DNA of 64,000 nucleotides from positions 154,670 through 218,669 of the forward strand of contig NZ_LMCF01000223.1 of NCBI RefSeq assembly GCF_001623075.1, read 5' to 3'. Of this stretch, positions 61,575-64,000 are shown piece after piece; the stretch's first letter is position 1; each line of letters begins with the position of its first letter. The translations under genes and the position numbers were made by a program. Below the pieces are notes generated by a model that saw only the letters and a list, made by a program, of their open reading frames with translations, was not told the DNA's origin and searched no databases. Source of the stretch: Pseudovibrio sp. Ad37. Its GTDB lineage: Bacteria; Pseudomonadota; Alphaproteobacteria; Rhizobiales; Stappiaceae.

Positions 61575-62103
61575 GCCGCAATATCACCTGCCAAAGGAGT
61601 TGCATTCCTATACACAATGCAGCATGCCAACACCACGGAAATCTAAGAGATCAGGGCTGACCATCACGGTTCGACAAGCCTAGTCCTATGTGTCATGTCC
61701 GCAACCTTTTCAGCAAAGCAGTTCACCAATGCCCTTGTTGCCAACCATTGAGGCCAAACGCAGATCAATATCAAGTTATTGCTGATCGAGTCTGGCCAAC
61801 AACGGAAATTCGAGCGTTTCCATCTGGGGTTGAGGCAATTCTTTTAGAAGTTACTGCGGGCGTTTTCATGAACACTTTTCGGTTGGACCTCTGTGCTCAC
61901 TTTTGCTGGATGTGTCACGGGTCGTTGAGCCTATTTGCCAATTGCTGCGGTCTGCACCAATATCGACTGTCTCGGCTTGGCGTTGGGCATGCAACGTTGA
62001 ATCAAGTCGGCAATACTACGCCAATTCAGTAGGTATCAGTGTGCCGCATTGAAAGATAGCAAGGACATCTGTACCCCCATGCCCAGATGCCCCATGGAGT
62101 GCC
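61575..62103. other. 530-base region without a supportable gene
   Basis: Contains the bioMNY promoter on its left. A 114-codon frame at 61688-62032 on the plus strand is rich in Cys and His (MCHVRNLFSKAVHQCPCCQPLRP) but looks like no protein I know and has no ribosome site. It is probably not coding, or is decayed DNA at the edge of an accessory region. Confidence 0.5.
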
Positions 62104-63126
62104 TCAGTTTAATTCAAAGTGATCCGCCAAGGCGTCGATAATGGTGTTAAGCACCTGAGTTCGATCCGTCCCCACCGGGTCAGTGCAGACAGGATCGTCT
62201 TGTTCTTCGATCAGAAGAGCTTCACCTGCGGGCTTACACAGTCCAAGTGCTGTAAAATGCGTAGCGGGTGCGATAGTCTTAACAGAAGCCTGCGGCACCA
62301 AAGCCTCAAAATTGCTGCCCATGGCGCTCGTGTCTGTCGCATTAAGCCTATGGGTTCCTTCGCCCAACCCTACAAGAAGAAGCGGAACCGTTACATCCTG
62401 CACATCCTGTGGCGCAAGATCCCAAGTTAGACCAGGATCAATAGCCGCGACGCCACTGATACGTGGATCCCTGTAGGATGCCTCATACCTGTCTTGATCG
62501 ATTGCCGTAATGTCGACGCCCTCTGCTGTCAGTTCATTGCAAAACTGTGACCCTGCACCAGCAGTTTTGCAATAGTCGAAAAACCCATCGCGACTGCCTT
62601 GGACGCCCGCAAGAGAAAGGGCAGTCCATCCCCCGTAGGATAAACCTGTGGCAAAGATCCGTGTTTCGTCGATGATGGGTGCGAAAATCGGATCTTGTAA
62701 AACATAGTCCAACGCGGCGGACATGTCTTCGGCGCGAGTCCAATGGTCGAGTGCGGAGGCGTAGTCAAAGTCGAAGGTTGTAGTATTTGGGTGATTGACC
62801 GCTACAACGATTGCCCCTCTCGAAACCAACCCGGCGCTAAGCCAAGCCATGCGCGCGTAATTTCCGCCCCATCCATGTGAGAGAAGAACGACTGGGTATT
62901 GTCCTTGTATTGGCTCGGCGTCTTTGAACACAGAAGTTCCATAGAATATCTCATTTTCAGCAATCACAGTCTGGTGCTGACCCACGGTAGGGAACATGAC
63001 AGCCATCTGCATATCTTGGTCATGATGGGGAGCCGCTATAGTCAGCTCGTTGAGGCCGACATCTTGTGCTGCGATTCCAGTGCCAGCAGAGAGGATCGAA
63101 GCGAGGGCAAGGACAGTAGTTTTCAT
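62104..63126 (-). CDS. Secreted alpha/beta-hydrolase (dienelactone/PAF-acetylhydrolase-like)
   Basis: 340 residues with signal peptide (MKTTVLALASILSAGTGIAA-Q). Hydrolase features: oxyanion strand YPVVLLSHGWGGNYARMAWLSAGLVSRG near 75-102, nucleophile elbow ATGLSYGGWTALSLAG near 160-174 with Ser, an Asp near AIDPGLTWDL (230), and catalytic His in IAPATHFTALG near 295. Four or more cysteines (FFDYCKTAGAGSQFCNELT) likely form disulfides. Substrates could be esters or peptides in the periplasm. Base composition and gene density differ from neighbours. Confidence 0.82.
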   Translation of the reverse strand: MKTTVLALASILSAGTGIAAQDVGLNELTIAAPHHDQDMQMAVMFPTVGQHQTVIAENEIFYGTSVFKDAEPIQGQYPVVLLSHGWGGNYARMAWLSAGLVSRGAIVVAVNHPNTTTFDFDYASALDHWTRAEDMSAALDYVLQDPIFAPIIDETRIFATGLSYGGWTALSLAGVQGSRDGFFDYCKTAGAGSQFCNELTAEGVDITAIDQDRYEASYRDPRISGVAAIDPGLTWDLAPQDVQDVTVPLLLVGLGEGTHRLNATDTSAMGSNFEALVPQASVKTIAPATHFTALGLCKPAGEALLIEEQDDPVCTDPVGTDRTQVLNTIIDALADHFELN

Positions 63127-63487
63127 GGAGTGCCTATCGGTGAAGTGGTTTGAATGTTGACACCTTCATTCAGACGCTGACGAGATTTTATTCGACCTAG
63201 ATCCGGTTTAAGGTCACGCAGATCAGGATTTAGGTCCTATTAAGTAAGGAAAAGGACCTCGCCTGATGCCAGATACCCATGATTATCGCTCTGCTGCTAT
63301 TGGGCCTTCTTTTGCACTCTGTGCTAACTCGCGGGACGCACGCAATCAGAAATAGCAAGAACATAAAACCGGCGAGGCCCTGCTCTGAGAAGAATACCGG
63401 CAAATATGCCATCAACACCATGCTGCGCCCGCAAATGCCTACGCCTTTACGAAGGACTGCAATGGGCTCAAAAAGTCATACCTCATA
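63127..63487. other. 360-base stretch without a convincing gene
   Basis: Overlapping short frames on both strands (around 63230-63490) contain a hydrophobic stretch on each strand and no recognisable family, so I make no call. Looks like eroded DNA upstream of the methyltransferase remnant. Confidence 0.4.
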
Positions 63488-63890
63488 ATTTCTTGTTCCT
63501 TTGAGGCCTTTCTGGGCAATGTCAGCGGCGAGCGCATTACTAATCTCGGTTGCGGGGAAGACAACAACACCCGCAAGCTGACAAGAGCGGGTGCTCGCAT
63601 GTCTGGTGCTGATCTTTCAAAGAACATGATCACCCATGCAATTGCCGAGGAGCAAAAGCCCCATTAGACATTACCTACGCAACCAGCTCCTTCGGCTCCA
63701 ACACTGGCTTTCCTGGCGAAAAGACGAGGGAAGAGAGGCGACAGATCTGGTTGTCTCCAAGTGCTTGGACCAAAGACACGTCGCAGATCAATGGAACTTC
63801 GCACGGCGTGGACACCAGTCAGAGATCCAGCGCTTCAGCGTACCCAGATTCCCTCGCACCTTGAGCGGTTATCTAGAGCGTGCTGCGCCA
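63488..63890 (+). pseudogene. Decayed class I SAM-dependent methyltransferase
   Basis: In the plus frame at 63506 the sequence reads AFLGNVSGERITNLGCGEDNN... then GARMSGADLSKNMITHAIAEEQ, a methyltransferase motif I region (LDLGCGxGxxT) followed by the acidic-loop strand (GVDLS). A stop at 63665-63667 interrupts it. The frame at 61-63 offset continues as PLDITYATSSFGSNTGFPGEK, as expected for the next block, so a frameshift lies near 63660. A third frame from about 63738 (TDLVVSKCLDQRHVADQW) may be the later DxVVS block. No start codon or N-terminal part is evident. It lies directly upstream of an insertion-sequence start. Confidence 0.7.
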
Positions 63891-63959
63891 GATCTGATTC
63901 AGGTTTCTCATTTTAACTTTTTGTGATTCAATGTTGCCATCCTTGTTTTTGGAGGGCAC

Positions 63960-64000
63960 ATGGGCAAGCCATATCCGATAGAATTACGTGAACGGGTTGT
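63960..64000 (+). CDS. Start of an IS630-type transposase, cut by the window edge
   Basis: The last 41 bases encode MGKPYPIELRERVV, the usual opening of IS630-family transposase first frames (MGKxYSxDLRERVV). GGAGG precedes the ATG by four bases (63951-63955). The left inverted terminal repeat should lie between about 63870 and 63950, but I cannot fix it from one end. The element continues past the window. Confidence 0.8.
   Translation, partial: MGKPYPIELRERV

Noticed and set aside
61688..62032. 114-codon Cys/His-rich frame
   Set aside because: Metal-binding look (CPCCQP) but no ribosome site or family; the reverse strand also gives nothing.
1..64000. tRNA, rRNA and CRISPR arrays
   Set aside because: No GGTTCGAATCC-type T-arm with cloverleaf partner, no rRNA-like stretches and no regularly spaced identical repeats were seen.

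Overview
The window reads as chromosomal DNA of a marine-type alphaproteobacterium. Several traits point to the Pseudovibrio/Stappia neighbourhood of the Hyphomicrobiales/Rhodobacterales: a mesaconyl-CoA hydratase of the ethylmalonyl-CoA pathway, a split BioMNY biotin transporter, two TRAP substrate-binding proteins with DctB/DctD control, a CesT-type type III secretion chaperone with a large effector-like partner, and the short 'CCGAAAA..GG..CCGGTTTTCGG' intergenic repeats common in this group. Base composition looks moderate (about 50% GC) with AT-rich intergenic stretches. The genus is inference. I found no rRNA, tRNA or CRISPR array.

Layout. 1-6.7 kb: partial unknown gene, M20 amidohydrolase, threonine-dehydratase-like enzyme, polar amino-acid ABC transporter, Cys-less TenA, GNAT. 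7.3-16.7 kb: asd and leuB separated by comB, an L,D-transpeptidase that sits between two copies of the comB 5' end, membrane and secreted proteins, and a choloylglycine-hydrolase-family amidase. 17-21 kb: MATE exporter, two strong hairpins, then a translationally coupled type III chaperone/effector pair. 21-28.8 kb: EamA transporter divergent from an HxlR regulator, tandem APC permeases, beta-carbonic anhydrase, RidA, mch. 28.9-35.1 kb: soluble CZB chemoreceptor, U32 protein, LysR regulator, and a citrate-synthase-like protein with an N-terminal MerR-type DNA-binding domain and an 18-bp palindrome in front of it. 35.2-42.9 kb: TRAP C4-dicarboxylate system with sigma-54 promoter, DctD and DctB. 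43-45.5 kb: modABC. 45.8-54 kb: oxidoreductases, secreted RidA divergent from a YafY/WYL regulator, GMC oxidoreductase, DUF1203, DUF533, and an Lrp regulator divergent from hppD. 54-61.6 kb: small unknown genes, anion permease, MFS, ROK regulator, bioMNY. 61.6-64 kb: a gene-poor end with a secreted alpha/beta hydrolase, a decayed methyltransferase and the start of an IS630-type transposase.

The genes mainly serve uptake and catabolism of small organic molecules (amino acids, dicarboxylates, aromatic amino acids through homogentisate, C2 units through ethylmalonyl-CoA), with local transcription factors placed divergently from their likely targets. The most unusual elements are the unassigned effector/chaperone pair, the HTH-citrate synthase fusion with its operator, the complete DctBD/sigma-54 circuit, the duplicated comB 5' end around the L,D-transpeptidase, and small proteins missed by length cut-offs.
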